From: Anaeromicropila populeti
GTDB taxonomy: Bacteria; Bacillota; Clostridia; Lachnospirales; Lachnospiraceae
Direction: 5' to 3'
NCBI RefSeq assembly: GCF_900112775.1
Contig: NZ_FOYZ01000002.1
Location: forward strand, 310,001 to 374,000
DNA: 64,000 nt
Shown: positions 35,557-44,108 of the stretch, piece after piece
Numbering within the stretch: position 1 is the first letter of the stretch
How the letters are laid out: every line of letters begins with the position of its first letter
Translations under genes and position numbers: made by a program
Notes under the pieces: model-generated
What the model was told of the DNA's origin: nothing
Database searches by the model: none
What the model saw: the letters and a program-made list of their open reading frames with translations, nothing else

Positions 35557-36297
35557 ATGGAAGCAAAGGTAAGTATAATGGGGCTGGATGTAGATCTGAT
35601 AAGTACAGACTCGTTTTCATCAAGGATAGAACAGTATTTAACAAATGACTACTTAAATATTATTTTTCTGCTTTCGACTAAAATGGTATATGATGCAATG
35701 GAGGTTGAGGAATATAAAGATATTTTGTCAAAAGCACATATGCTCATTCCAGGTGAGGAAGCACTGCTCAGTGAATTTCATGTTGAGGCTTTACGAGAGA
35801 CGGGGATTGTAACCAACTATAGGTGCATGTACCAATTGCTGGACGGCATTAAAGGTGAACATAAGACAATGTATGTGGTAGGCTCATCAGAAGAAAAAAT
35901 AAAGCAATTTATGGAATTCTGCCATATGATTTACCCAGGAACAAAGATTTTGGGAGCATACTGCATTAATCCTGAAATAAATGTGGAGCTGGTTATTAAT
36001 GAAATCAATGGAGCAAATCCAGATATTTTAACAGTAATTTTGGATTCACCAGAGCAGGAAAACTGGATTATAGAAAATTCTGCAACCATTAATGCAAAAC
36101 TATGCATTGGAATTGGTGGAATTATTGATAAATTACTGGGAAAACATAAAAGTGCTCCTGCTTTGATAAAAAAAATGAAGATGGAGAGATTTTATTTTGA
36201 CGTTATTTTGTGGATTCCACAAAGAATAAAAAAATTAATGCAAAACAGAATATTTAAAAGAAAAATAGCACACTATAAAAATAAAAAAGGTGAATAG
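35557..36297 (+). CDS. WecG/TagA/CpsF-like glycosyltransferase, probably catalytically degenerate
   Basis: About 246 residues from ATG 35557 (AAGGA ends 9 nt upstream; an alternative ATG at 35548 abuts the site). The overall pattern is that of the GT26 fold: LSTKMVYDAMEVEEYKDILSKAHMLIPGEEALLSEF, MYVVGSSEEKI, LCIGIGGIIDKLLG and an amphipathic basic C-terminus. In active TagA-like enzymes the first stretch holds a TxN motif and PDG with a catalytic Asp; here these read STK and PGE. It is thus likely non-enzymatic or altered in specificity. It sits between a degenerate LCP/LytR_C gene and yitT. Confidence 0.65.
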   Translation: MEAKVSIMGLDVDLISTDSFSSRIEQYLTNDYLNIIFLLSTKMVYDAMEVEEYKDILSKAHMLIPGEEALLSEFHVEALRETGIVTNYRCMYQLLDGIKGEHKTMYVVGSSEEKIKQFMEFCHMIYPGTKILGAYCINPEINVELVINEINGANPDILTVILDSPEQENWIIENSATINAKLCIGIGGIIDKLLGKHKSAPALIKKMKMERFYFDVILWIPQRIKKLMQNRIFKRKIAHYKNKKGE

Positions 36298-36298
36298 T

Positions 36299-37177
36299 GT
36301 GTCTAAAATATTACTAAGTCAGCAATTTAATTGGAAGAATATAGGATTAATAATAATTGGTACATTTTTAATGGGCGCTACGGTAAATATAATTTATGAG
36401 CCGATGAACATGGTACCAGGCGGGGTGTCAGGCTTAGCAATTGTTATCAAACAAATAAGTGAGGGCATTTTACCTGGTGGAGTTCCAGTTTGGCTTACTA
36501 CTGCGGTTATAAATGTACCTCTTTTTTTATTTGCATATAAAATTAAAGGTAAAAAATTTTTTGCAAAAACATTATTCGCAACGGTGAGTTATACGTTTGC
36601 TCTTGCTGTTGTGCCTAGTTACTCCATTGAATCGATGGATAATCTACTGGCGGCATTATTTGGCGGAGTGCTTAGTGGAACTGGATTAGGACTTGTTTTT
36701 TATACAGGAACTTCAACGGGAGGGTCAGATTTGCTGGGAGCCATTTTAAATCATTATGTTCACCGGTATTCAGTTGCCCAGTTGCTGCTTTTGGTGGATG
36801 GTGCCATTATTACAGCAGGTGCATTTGTTTTCGGGGCCGGCAAGGCAATGTATGCCGTAATCGCCGCCTATCTTACATCCCGGATAATGGAGGGAATTCT
36901 GGAAGGTCTAAAATTTGCCAAGCTTGCATATATTATATCGGATAACCATGATGCACTTAGTTATGCCATTATGAAAAAAATGGGCAGGGGGGTTACTCTC
37001 ATACGTGCAGAAGGTGGCTACACAAAAAGAGAAAAAAATATGCTGATGTGCGTAGTATCCAAAAAGCAAATTATTAAATTAAAGGAGATTGTGGCAGCAG
37101 AAGATGAAAAAGCCTTTCTAATTGTTACCGATGCCAGAGAGGTTATGGGAGAAGGTTTTATAAAATATAAACAGTAA
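36299..37177 (+). CDS. YitT family membrane protein (DUF161/DUF2179)
   Basis: About 292 residues from GTG 36299, placed 5 nt after the AAGGTGA site; a GTG at 36290 lies within that site. About five or six membrane segments (IGLIIIGTFLMGATVNIIYEP, then GGVSGLAIVI, GVLSGTGLGLVFYTGTSTGGSDLLGAI) precede a soluble C-terminal DUF2179 domain (IMKKMGRGVTLIRAEGGYTKREKNMLMCVVSKKQI). Function of the family is not established. It starts immediately after the WecG-like gene's stop, so it is probably translationally coupled to it. Confidence 0.85.
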   Translation: MSKILLSQQFNWKNIGLIIIGTFLMGATVNIIYEPMNMVPGGVSGLAIVIKQISEGILPGGVPVWLTTAVINVPLFLFAYKIKGKKFFAKTLFATVSYTFALAVVPSYSIESMDNLLAALFGGVLSGTGLGLVFYTGTSTGGSDLLGAILNHYVHRYSVAQLLLLVDGAIITAGAFVFGAGKAMYAVIAAYLTSRIMEGILEGLKFAKLAYIISDNHDALSYAIMKKMGRGVTLIRAEGGYTKREKNMLMCVVSKKQIIKLKEIVAAEDEKAFLIVTDAREVMGEGFIKYKQ

Positions 37178-37362
37178 TAAGTCATGTTTCTCGTGAAATC
37201 ACTATAAAATTGGTCAAATATTCTTGATAGTATACAAAATATACAAAAGGGAAAAAAGTTATTTGGTTAATTGGGATATGGTTTTAAGAAGACAAATAGT
37301 GTATCATATGGTTTATAGTAAGGTATTGATGTACCACAATACAGTTTTAGGGAGGAAATATA

Positions 37363-38475
37363 ATGGCAAGCTTATCATTAAAGAATATTAATAAAACATA
37401 TCCAAATGGATTTGTTGCCGTAAAAGATTTCAATCTTGAAATCGCAGATAAAGAATTCATCATTTTCGTTGGACCATCAGGTTGTGGAAAATCTACAACA
37501 CTTCGTATGATTGCAGGTTTGGAAGAAATTTCATCAGGTGAGTTATGGATTGGAGATAAGTTAGTAAATGATGTAGAACCTAAAGATAGAGATATCGCCA
37601 TGGTATTCCAAAATTATGCTTTGTACCCACATATGTCAGTTTTTGATAACATGGCATTCGGCCTTAAATTAAGAAAAACTCCAAAGGACAAAATTGACAA
37701 GTTAGTGCATGAAGCAGCAAAAATTCTTGATATTGAACATTTATTAGACAGAAAGCCAAAGGCATTATCTGGTGGACAGAGACAGCGTGTTGCCATGGGA
37801 CGTGCAATCGTTCGTAATCCTAAAGTATTCCTTATGGATGAGCCACTATCTAACTTGGATGCTAAATTACGTGTACAGATGCGTATTGAAATTTCTAAGT
37901 TACATCAAAGACTGGAAACAACTATTATCTACGTAACACATGACCAGACAGAGGCACTTACTCTTGGTACTAGAATCGTAGTTATGAAAGATGGTCTTGT
38001 ACAACAGGTAGATTCTCCAATTGATTTATATACAAAACCTAACAATTTATTCGTTGCAGGATTTATCGGTTCACCTCAGATGAACTTTATTGAATCCAAG
38101 GTTGTAAAATCAGGAAATGACGTAATGTTGATGTTTGGTTCTCATTCCATTAAGCTTCCAGATGCAAAAGGAAAGATTCTTTTGGATAAAGGATATGAGG
38201 ATAAAACAGTTATACTTGGAATTCGTCCAGAAGATATTAAAGATGAAGAAATCTTCATTAACAGCACTCCAGAAGGTGTTATTGAAGCAACAATCAAGGT
38301 TTATGAAATGCTTGGTGCAGAAGTATTCTTGTATTTCTCAATTGATCAGTTTGAATTAACAGTTCGTGTAAATCCACGTACTAATGCAAGACCTGGAGAT
38401 ACTATTAAGCTTGCGTTTGATTTATCTAAGATTCATGTATTTGACAAGGAAACAGAAATGGTTATTTGCCATTAA
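37363..38475 (+). CDS. ugpC: Sugar ABC transporter ATP-binding protein (UgpC/MsmK/MalK type)
   Basis: 370 residues, typical of the shared sugar-importer ATPases. Nucleotide-binding domain: Walker A GPSGCGKST, Q-loop VFQNYALYPHMSV, signature LSGGQRQRVAMGRA, Walker B VFLMDEPLSNLDA and H-loop VTHDQTEA. The C-terminal regulatory OB/TOBE domain follows (about 240-370). It powers uptake of oligosaccharides together with separately encoded binding protein and permeases; none are adjacent, as is common for a multitask MsmK. RBS GGGAGGA. Ends at a strong terminator. The symbol could equally be msmK. Confidence 0.92.
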   Translation: MASLSLKNINKTYPNGFVAVKDFNLEIADKEFIIFVGPSGCGKSTTLRMIAGLEEISSGELWIGDKLVNDVEPKDRDIAMVFQNYALYPHMSVFDNMAFGLKLRKTPKDKIDKLVHEAAKILDIEHLLDRKPKALSGGQRQRVAMGRAIVRNPKVFLMDEPLSNLDAKLRVQMRIEISKLHQRLETTIIYVTHDQTEALTLGTRIVVMKDGLVQQVDSPIDLYTKPNNLFVAGFIGSPQMNFIESKVVKSGNDVMLMFGSHSIKLPDAKGKILLDKGYEDKTVILGIRPEDIKDEEIFINSTPEGVIEATIKVYEMLGAEVFLYFSIDQFELTVRVNPRTNARPGDTIKLAFDLSKIHVFDKETEMVICH

Positions 38476-38479
38476 GAAC

Positions 38480-38509
38480 AAAGGGGGATACCGTAAGGTA
38501 TCCCCCTTT
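38480..38509 (+). terminator. Intrinsic terminator after the sugar ABC ATPase gene
   Basis: A perfect 13-bp stem (38480-38492 with 38497-38509), 4-nt loop GTAA, A-rich before and T-ending after. Confidence 0.92.
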
Positions 38510-38567
38510 AAATGTGTTGTGAGGAACAGGTTAAGTGGAATCAGTATTGTTGATTCTATTTTTTTTA

Positions 38568-38596
38568 TTTACTTTTCCCTAAAATAGTGATAAAAT
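38568..38596 (+). promoter_or_regulatory. Promoter of the CdaR-like gene
   Basis: TTTACT (38568-38573), a 17-nt spacer and TAAAAT (38591-38596). Confidence 0.55.
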
Positions 38597-38653
38597 TACA
38601 TGGAAAATAGCCATAAATTGAAATAAAAGAATGAACTAAAAGGAGTGTAGTGA

Positions 38654-39739
38654 ATGATATCAAATCAAATTCTTCAAAATACTATCGAGGGGTTAAAGTC
38701 AATTACCAGAACAGATATTTGTGTTATGGATACAGAAGGAAAAGCATTGGCATCAACGATTTCCAATGCGGAAGAGTATGAAAAAGCAGTTATGGCTTTT
38801 GTGGAATCTCCGGCAGATAGTCAGGTGTTGCAGGGATATCAGTTTTTCAAGGTGTTTGATGAACATCAGTTAGAATATGTAATACTGGCAAAAGGCGATA
38901 GTGAAGATGTTTATATGATTGGTAAAATTGCTTCTTTTCAAATACAAAACCTTTTAGTTGCTTATAAAGAACGTTACGATAAAGATAACTTTATTAAAAA
39001 TTTACTATTAGACAATCTTTTGCTAGTGGATATTTACAATCGTGCAAAAAAGCTGCACATTGATACCGAAATCAGGAGAGTTGTATTTCTAATTGAAACC
39101 AAGAATGAAAAGGATGTCAATGCGCTAGAGACAGTCAGGAGCTTATTTGCAAGTAAAACAAAAGACTTTATTACAGCTGTAGATGAAAAGAATATTATTC
39201 TGGTGAAAGAATTAAAACAGAATGAAACCTATGAAGATTTAAATAAAACAGCTAAGGTTATTGTGGATATGCTGAATACAGAGGCTATGACAAAGGTTCA
39301 TGTAGCATTTGGTACTGTTGTAAACGAAATTAAAGATGTTTCCCGTTCGTATAAGGAAGCAAAGATGGCACTGGATGTAGGTAAAATTTTCTATAGTGGG
39401 CGAAACGTGGTTGCCTATAATAATTTAGGAATTGGACGATTGATTTACCAGCTTCCAATGCCGCTATGTAAAATGTTTATTAAAGAAATTTTTGACGGAA
39501 AATCACCAGACAGCTTCGATGAAGAGACTTTAACAACGATTAATAAGTTTTTTGAAAATAGTTTAAATGTTTCTGAAACATCAAGGCAATTGTATATTCA
39601 CCGAAATACACTGGTGTATCGTTTAGATAAGCTTCAAAAGAGCACAAATCTGGATTTGCGTGTATTTGAAGATGCCATAACCTTTAAAATCGCGCTGATG
39701 GTTGTGAAATACATGAAGTACATGGAAAAGCTGGACTGA
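38654..39739 (+). CDS. CdaR/PucR-type helix-turn-helix regulator
   Basis: 361 residues. The N-terminal part (about 1-125) resembles the CdaR sugar-diacid-recognition domain (ILQNTIEGLKSITRTDICVMDTEGKALAST). A GGDEF-like linker domain follows (about 130-270). The C-terminal PucR helix-turn-helix is clear (TINKFFENSLNVSETSRQLYIHRNTLVYRLDKLQKSTNLDLRVFEDAITFKIAL). Ligand and targets are unknown; in relatives glucarate, glycerate or other organic acids are sensed. It has its own promoter and lies 32 nt before ftsE, so partial read-through into the division genes is possible. Confidence 0.85.
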   Translation: MISNQILQNTIEGLKSITRTDICVMDTEGKALASTISNAEEYEKAVMAFVESPADSQVLQGYQFFKVFDEHQLEYVILAKGDSEDVYMIGKIASFQIQNLLVAYKERYDKDNFIKNLLLDNLLLVDIYNRAKKLHIDTEIRRVVFLIETKNEKDVNALETVRSLFASKTKDFITAVDEKNIILVKELKQNETYEDLNKTAKVIVDMLNTEAMTKVHVAFGTVVNEIKDVSRSYKEAKMALDVGKIFYSGRNVVAYNNLGIGRLIYQLPMPLCKMFIKEIFDGKSPDSFDEETLTTINKFFENSLNVSETSRQLYIHRNTLVYRLDKLQKSTNLDLRVFEDAITFKIALMVVKYMKYMEKLD

Positions 39740-39771
39740 TAATGAGGTAAGGTAAGAAGGGAAGTTACGGA

Positions 39772-40491
39772 ATGACTATTTATGACGAAGATGAATTACC
39801 AATTATCGCATTAGAGAATGTGTCAAAATCATATGCTTCTGAAACGAAGGCACTTCAGGATGTCAGCTTGAGAATTCTGAAAGGTGAATTTGTTTTTATA
39901 GTCGGAAGCAGCGGTTCGGGGAAATCAACTCTGATTAAGCTTATGTTAAAAGAGGTTGAACCTACCATAGGGAAGGTTTATGTGAATGGAAAGGAACTGA
40001 CCCGGCTGAGACGTGGACAAGTACCAGCATTTCGGAGAACTCTAGGTATTGTATTTCAGGATTTCAGATTATTAAAAGACAGAACTGTATTTGAAAACGT
40101 TGCATTTGCACAGCAGGTAATAGGTGCTGGTAAGCATGAGATTTTAAAAAAAGTTCCAGATATATTAGCCACAGTTGGACTAATTGAGAAAGCAGAGGCA
40201 TACCCTAAGGAGCTTTCAGGCGGTGAACAGCAGAGGGTAGCACTTGCAAGAGCACTGGTAAACAGGCCATCTATTCTTTTGGCAGATGAGCCAACAGGAA
40301 ATCTAGATCCAAAGAATTCATGGGAAATCATGTCCTTATTAGAAGAGATTAACAGGAATGGAACAACGGTGGTTATAGTAACCCACAACCGGGAAATTGT
40401 GGATAGGATGAAAAAACGGGTTGTTACCATGAAAAAAGGAATCGTAGTAAGTGACGAGAAAAAGGGTGGATACAGCTATGAAAAGAATTAG
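39772..40491 (+). CDS. ftsE: Cell-division ATP-binding protein FtsE
   Basis: 239 residues. Walker A GSSGSGKST, Q-loop VFQDFRLL, signature LSGGEQQRVALARAL, Walker B ILLADEPTGNLDP, H-loop VTHN. With FtsX it forms the membrane complex that activates periplasmic or extracellular peptidoglycan hydrolases at the division site. Its end overlaps ftsX by 14 nt. The N-terminus has about 10 extra residues (MTIYDEDELP) before the usual IALENVSKSY start. Confidence 0.95.
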   Translation: MTIYDEDELPIIALENVSKSYASETKALQDVSLRILKGEFVFIVGSSGSGKSTLIKLMLKEVEPTIGKVYVNGKELTRLRRGQVPAFRRTLGIVFQDFRLLKDRTVFENVAFAQQVIGAGKHEILKKVPDILATVGLIEKAEAYPKELSGGEQQRVALARALVNRPSILLADEPTGNLDPKNSWEIMSLLEEINRNGTTVVIVTHNREIVDRMKKRVVTMKKGIVVSDEKKGGYSYEKN

Positions 40492-41389
40492 TTTATTATG
40501 GTATTCTATTGTGCAGGGATTAAAAAATTTTAACCGTAATAGAATGTTTTCATGGGCCTCCATTGGAACCATAACAGCATGTTTATTTTTATTTGGAATA
40601 TTTTATTTTGTAATAAGCAATCTTCAATATATGATAAAAAACGCAGAGACTTCAGTTGGGGTAACTGTGTTTTTTGATGAAGGGATTTCTCAGGAGGCTA
40701 TTGATGAGATTGGTAATCAAATCAAGGCAAGGGAGGAAGTTAAGGAAGTGAATTTCATTTCTGCGGAGCAAGCATGGGAGAACTATAAGGAAACAGTGTT
40801 TGAGGGACAGGAGGAGCTGCTGGACACATTTAATGAGGATAACCCATTAAAAGAATCGGCCTCTTATGAAGTATTTTTAAAGAATATTGAAAAACAGGAT
40901 CAATTTGTGAAGTATGTAGAGGGACTGGCCGGAGTACGGCAGGTGAATAATTCAGAATTAACAGTACGTGGATTAATTAGTTTTAATTCGCTGGTTGCGT
41001 ATATTTCAGCAGCTATTATTATTATACTGGTTGCTGTGGCTGTATTTTTGATTCATACCTCGGTTACAATGGGAATCTCAACACGGAAAGATGAGATTAA
41101 GATTATGCGTTTAGTAGGGGCATCCGATTTTCTGGTAAAAGCTCCATTTATTGTAGAAGGATTAATTGTTGGTTTGATTGGTGCGGTTATACCATTACTA
41201 ATATTATTTGCCGTATATGAAAAAATTATTTCGTACATTGCTCAGAAGAGTGGGGATTTAGGAAGCTTTTTGACATTTTTACCAGTCAAAGAGGTTTTTG
41301 CTTCTCTTACGCCTGTTTCAATGGCAATTGGAGTAGGGATTGGTTTTATTGGAAGCTATATAACAGTACGGCGTCATTTAAAGGTGTAG
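40478..41389 (+). CDS. ftsX: Cell-division permease-like protein FtsX
   Basis: About 303 residues from ATG 40478, placed after GGGTGG and overlapping ftsE. Four membrane segments: one after the N-terminal tail (MFSWASIGTITACLFLFGIFYFV) and three in the C-terminal FtsX domain (AYISAAIIIILVAVAVFLIHTSV, VEGLIVGLIGAVIPLLILFAV, PVSMAIGVGIGFIGSYITV). A large extracellular loop lies between (about 50-175). It relays FtsE ATP hydrolysis to the M23 hydrolase encoded 19 nt downstream. Confidence 0.95.
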   Translation: MKRISLLWYSIVQGLKNFNRNRMFSWASIGTITACLFLFGIFYFVISNLQYMIKNAETSVGVTVFFDEGISQEAIDEIGNQIKAREEVKEVNFISAEQAWENYKETVFEGQEELLDTFNEDNPLKESASYEVFLKNIEKQDQFVKYVEGLAGVRQVNNSELTVRGLISFNSLVAYISAAIIIILVAVAVFLIHTSVTMGISTRKDEIKIMRLVGASDFLVKAPFIVEGLIVGLIGAVIPLLILFAVYEKIISYIAQKSGDLGSFLTFLPVKEVFASLTPVSMAIGVGIGFIGSYITVRRHLKV

Positions 41390-41408
41390 TTTTTGAAAGG
41401 AGTAAAGT

Positions 41409-42686
41409 GTGAAGCGTAAAATAAAAATAACGGTATCAGCTGTTTTTATAGCTGCATTTTGTATTCTTTTTTCAGGAAGTGCAATGGCAACAGAAATTAA
41501 AGATGCCCAACTGCAAATGGAAAGTCTGATTGATAAGAAAGAGGAAATGGAGAAAAGAATTACTGAGCTGGAAAAGGAAAAGGAAGATGTAGTTCAGTAT
41601 ATTGAAAAGCTAGATAAAGAATTAAACAGCTTAATGGTGGAAATACAGAAAATGCAGGAAAATATTACAGGAACAGAGGCAGAACTTGAAAATACCAGAG
41701 TTGATTTAGAGGAAGCCAGGAAAACAGAAAGTAATCAGTATGAAACCATGAAAAAAAGAATAAAATATATGTATGAGCATGGTTCTGAAGACTATTTAGA
41801 TATTATATTAAATTCCTCCAGCTTTTCAGATTTGTTGAACCGGGTTGAATATGTATCAAAGATTGCAGAGTATGATGATAATCTGTTAAAGGAATATCAG
41901 GCAAGTAAGAAACTGGTAGAGCAGAAGGAATCAGAACTGGAAAGTACTTTGAACACATTGAATGCCATGAAGGAAGAACTAGAAATTGAGCAGGATGGAG
42001 TGGAGAAGCTTGTTTCTAATAAAACAAGTGAGCTAAAAAAGTTTGAAGATAACATTGCTGTTTCAAAGGATGAAGTGAATAACTATGAGAAGGCAATTGC
42101 AGAGCAGGAAGAATTAGTCGAAAAGCTGCTGGAAGAAGAGCGGAAAAGAATTGAAGAACAGATAAGAAAGGAAGAAGAAAAACGTAAACAGGAAGAAGAG
42201 AAACGCAGGCAAGAAGAACTTCAGAATAATAATGGAAACAATGACAGCACCAATCAGGACGATACTAGTGATAGTGGTGTAGTATCTTCCGAGGGTTTTC
42301 GATGGCCATTAAATGTAAGTGGAACCATAACTTCGCAATTCGGGTATCGGACAGCACCAACTGCTGGAGCCAGTACATATCACAAGGGTATTGATATTGC
42401 TGTGTCATCAGGCACTTCCATTGTAGCGGCAGCAGGTGGAACAGTGGTAACATCCGCCTATCAGGCAGCAGCAGGAAACTATATTATGATATATCATGGA
42501 GACAGCATTTATACAGTGTATATGCATTGTTCTGCTGTATATGTATCGGTAGGGCAGGAGGTTTCCCAAGGGGAAGTGATTGCGGCGGTAGGTTCTACAG
42601 GAGTATCTACAGGTCCGCATTTGCATTTTGGTATTTCTGTGAATGGAAGTTATGTGAATCCACTGACTTATGTTTCTAAACCATAA
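41409..42686 (+). CDS. EnvC-like M23 peptidoglycan hydrolase
   Basis: 425 residues from GTG 41409 (AAAGGAG upstream). A signal peptide (ITVSAVFIAAFCILFSGSAMA) is followed by a long coiled coil (about 30-275, very Glu/Lys-rich) containing the EnvC-like MKKRIKYMYEHGSEDYLDIIL segment. A Gln/Asn/Ser-rich linker leads to a C-terminal LytM/M23 domain (about 300-425). Its zinc ligands are visible in HKGIDIA and HLHFGIS. It is expected to cut peptide bridges at the septum when FtsEX pulls on the coiled coil. The gene order ftsE-ftsX-envC supports this. Confidence 0.92.
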   Translation: MKRKIKITVSAVFIAAFCILFSGSAMATEIKDAQLQMESLIDKKEEMEKRITELEKEKEDVVQYIEKLDKELNSLMVEIQKMQENITGTEAELENTRVDLEEARKTESNQYETMKKRIKYMYEHGSEDYLDIILNSSSFSDLLNRVEYVSKIAEYDDNLLKEYQASKKLVEQKESELESTLNTLNAMKEELEIEQDGVEKLVSNKTSELKKFEDNIAVSKDEVNNYEKAIAEQEELVEKLLEEERKRIEEQIRKEEEKRKQEEEKRRQEELQNNNGNNDSTNQDDTSDSGVVSSEGFRWPLNVSGTITSQFGYRTAPTAGASTYHKGIDIAVSSGTSIVAAAGGTVVTSAYQAAAGNYIMIYHGDSIYTVYMHCSAVYVSVGQEVSQGEVIAAVGSTGVSTGPHLHFGISVNGSYVNPLTYVSKP

Positions 42687-42701
42687 AAAAGGATGAGATT
42701 C

Positions 42702-43934
42702 ATGGAAAATAAAAAATTTCTCGTTGGTTTCTTAACAGGAATAACGGCAGCCTTAGTTGTAATTTATACGGTACTTCATATTGAGAAATTCTCTTTCTTA
42801 CTAAAAGATTCTTTGAATGGCTCAGTAACTAGAGAGCATAGTATTACAAGAGAAGAAAAGGAACAGATAGGAGAAAAGCTGACTCTGTTGGAGCAATATA
42901 TTGATCAGTATTATTTAAATGAGATTTCTGAGCAGGATATTGCTAATGGCATTTATAAAGGACTTGTCAGCAGTTTGGACGATCCCTATTCCACCTATTA
43001 TTCCCAGGAGGAGTATCAGTCTGTAATGGAATCAACCCAGGGAACTTATGTGGGAATTGGTGCGTATGTGGCAAAAAACGCGGAAACGGGTGTTATTACA
43101 ATTATAAAACCATATGAAAATGGGCCGGCCTATGATGCTGGCATTCAGCCAGGAGATATCATCAGTAAGGTGAATGGAGAAAGTATATCTGGCATGGATT
43201 TGAATGCGGTTATTAGTTTAATTAAGGGAGAAGAGGATTCAGCGGTTACCCTGGAAGTATTGAGGGGTGATGAAAGCAAACCTATAGAAATTGTAGTAAC
43301 AAGGCAGGCGGTAGAAGCTGAAACGATTACGTATTCTATGTTAGAACATTCAGTGGGATATATAGGAATCAGTTCTTTTAAAGATTCGACAGTGAATCAG
43401 TTTAAACAGGCAATAGATGAACTGCTGAAGGAAGGAATGACATCCCTTATTTTTGATGTAAGAGATAATGGGGGAGGCGCATTAAAGGCTGTTGTGAGTA
43501 TGCTGGACCGGATTTTGCCAGAAGGAATGATTGTATACACGATGGATAAAAATGGAGAAGGCGAAGAATATAAGTCTACAGGGGAAGAATCGCTGGATAT
43601 TCCCATGGTAGTACTTGTAAATGGAAATAGTGCCAGTGCTTCGGAGGTTTTTGCGGGAGCATTGCAGGATTATGAATTAGCAACGTTGGTTGGAACAAAG
43701 ACTTTTGGGAAAGGAATTGTGCAATCAGTTTTTCCATTGGAGGATGGATCAGCCATTAAGCTGACAACTTCCAAGTATTATACACCGAAGGGAAGAAATA
43801 TTCACGAAATTGGAATTTTACCTGATGTGGAGGTTGAATTGGATGAGAGTCTGAAAGCTGTGACAAGTGTTCCGCCAGAGGAAGATAACCAGCTTCAGGA
43901 GGCAATTAAATTATTGATAAATGAAAAGAAATAA
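42702..43934 (+). CDS. S41 family C-terminal processing protease (CtpA type)
   Basis: About 410 residues from ATG 42702 (GGA at 42691-42693 is at proper distance; an upstream ATG at 42693 overlaps it). An N-terminal membrane anchor (FLVGFLTGITAALVVIYTVL) precedes a PDZ domain (about 110-200: IKPYENGPAYDAGIQPGDIISKVNGESI). The S41 protease core has catalytic Ser in VNGNSASASEVF and Lys in GTKTFGKGIVQ. It acts outside the membrane, degrading or trimming secreted proteins. It follows the M23 gene after 15 nt, so it may help control that hydrolase. Confidence 0.93.
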   Translation: MENKKFLVGFLTGITAALVVIYTVLHIEKFSFLLKDSLNGSVTREHSITREEKEQIGEKLTLLEQYIDQYYLNEISEQDIANGIYKGLVSSLDDPYSTYYSQEEYQSVMESTQGTYVGIGAYVAKNAETGVITIIKPYENGPAYDAGIQPGDIISKVNGESISGMDLNAVISLIKGEEDSAVTLEVLRGDESKPIEIVVTRQAVEAETITYSMLEHSVGYIGISSFKDSTVNQFKQAIDELLKEGMTSLIFDVRDNGGGALKAVVSMLDRILPEGMIVYTMDKNGEGEEYKSTGEESLDIPMVVLVNGNSASASEVFAGALQDYELATLVGTKTFGKGIVQSVFPLEDGSAIKLTTSKYYTPKGRNIHEIGILPDVEVELDESLKAVTSVPPEEDNQLQEAIKLLINEKK

Positions 43935-43942
43935 AAGAATTG

Positions 43943-43988
43943 TAAAGGGTGCCAGGCAGAGTAGTTCTCTGTGAGGTACCTTTTTTTC
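43943..43988 (+). terminator. Intrinsic terminator after the division/protease operon
   Basis: AAAGGGTGCC and GGTACCTTT form the lower stem and GCAGAG with CTCTGT the upper stem, separated by a small mismatch, followed by seven or more Ts. Confidence 0.88.
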
Positions 43989-44003
43989 TTAATCAAAATA
44001 TAA

Positions 44004-44053
44004 GAACAAAAGTTCGAAAAAATATTGAATAATAAATATGGTTATGATATAAT
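44004..44053 (+). promoter_or_regulatory. LexA (SOS) box and promoter of uvrBA
   Basis: GAAC-AAAA-GTTC (44004-44015, with a following G) matches the Firmicute LexA/DinR operator core GAACNNNNGTTC. Just downstream TTGAAT (44025-44030), a 17-nt spacer and TATAAT (44048-44053) form the promoter. uvrB is a known LexA-controlled gene in Firmicutes, so damage induction is expected. Confidence 0.85.
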
Positions 44054-44108
44054 GTCTAGACATAATAGAACGGATTTGGGAAAACATGTATAAGAAGAAA
44101 GGGCAAAT

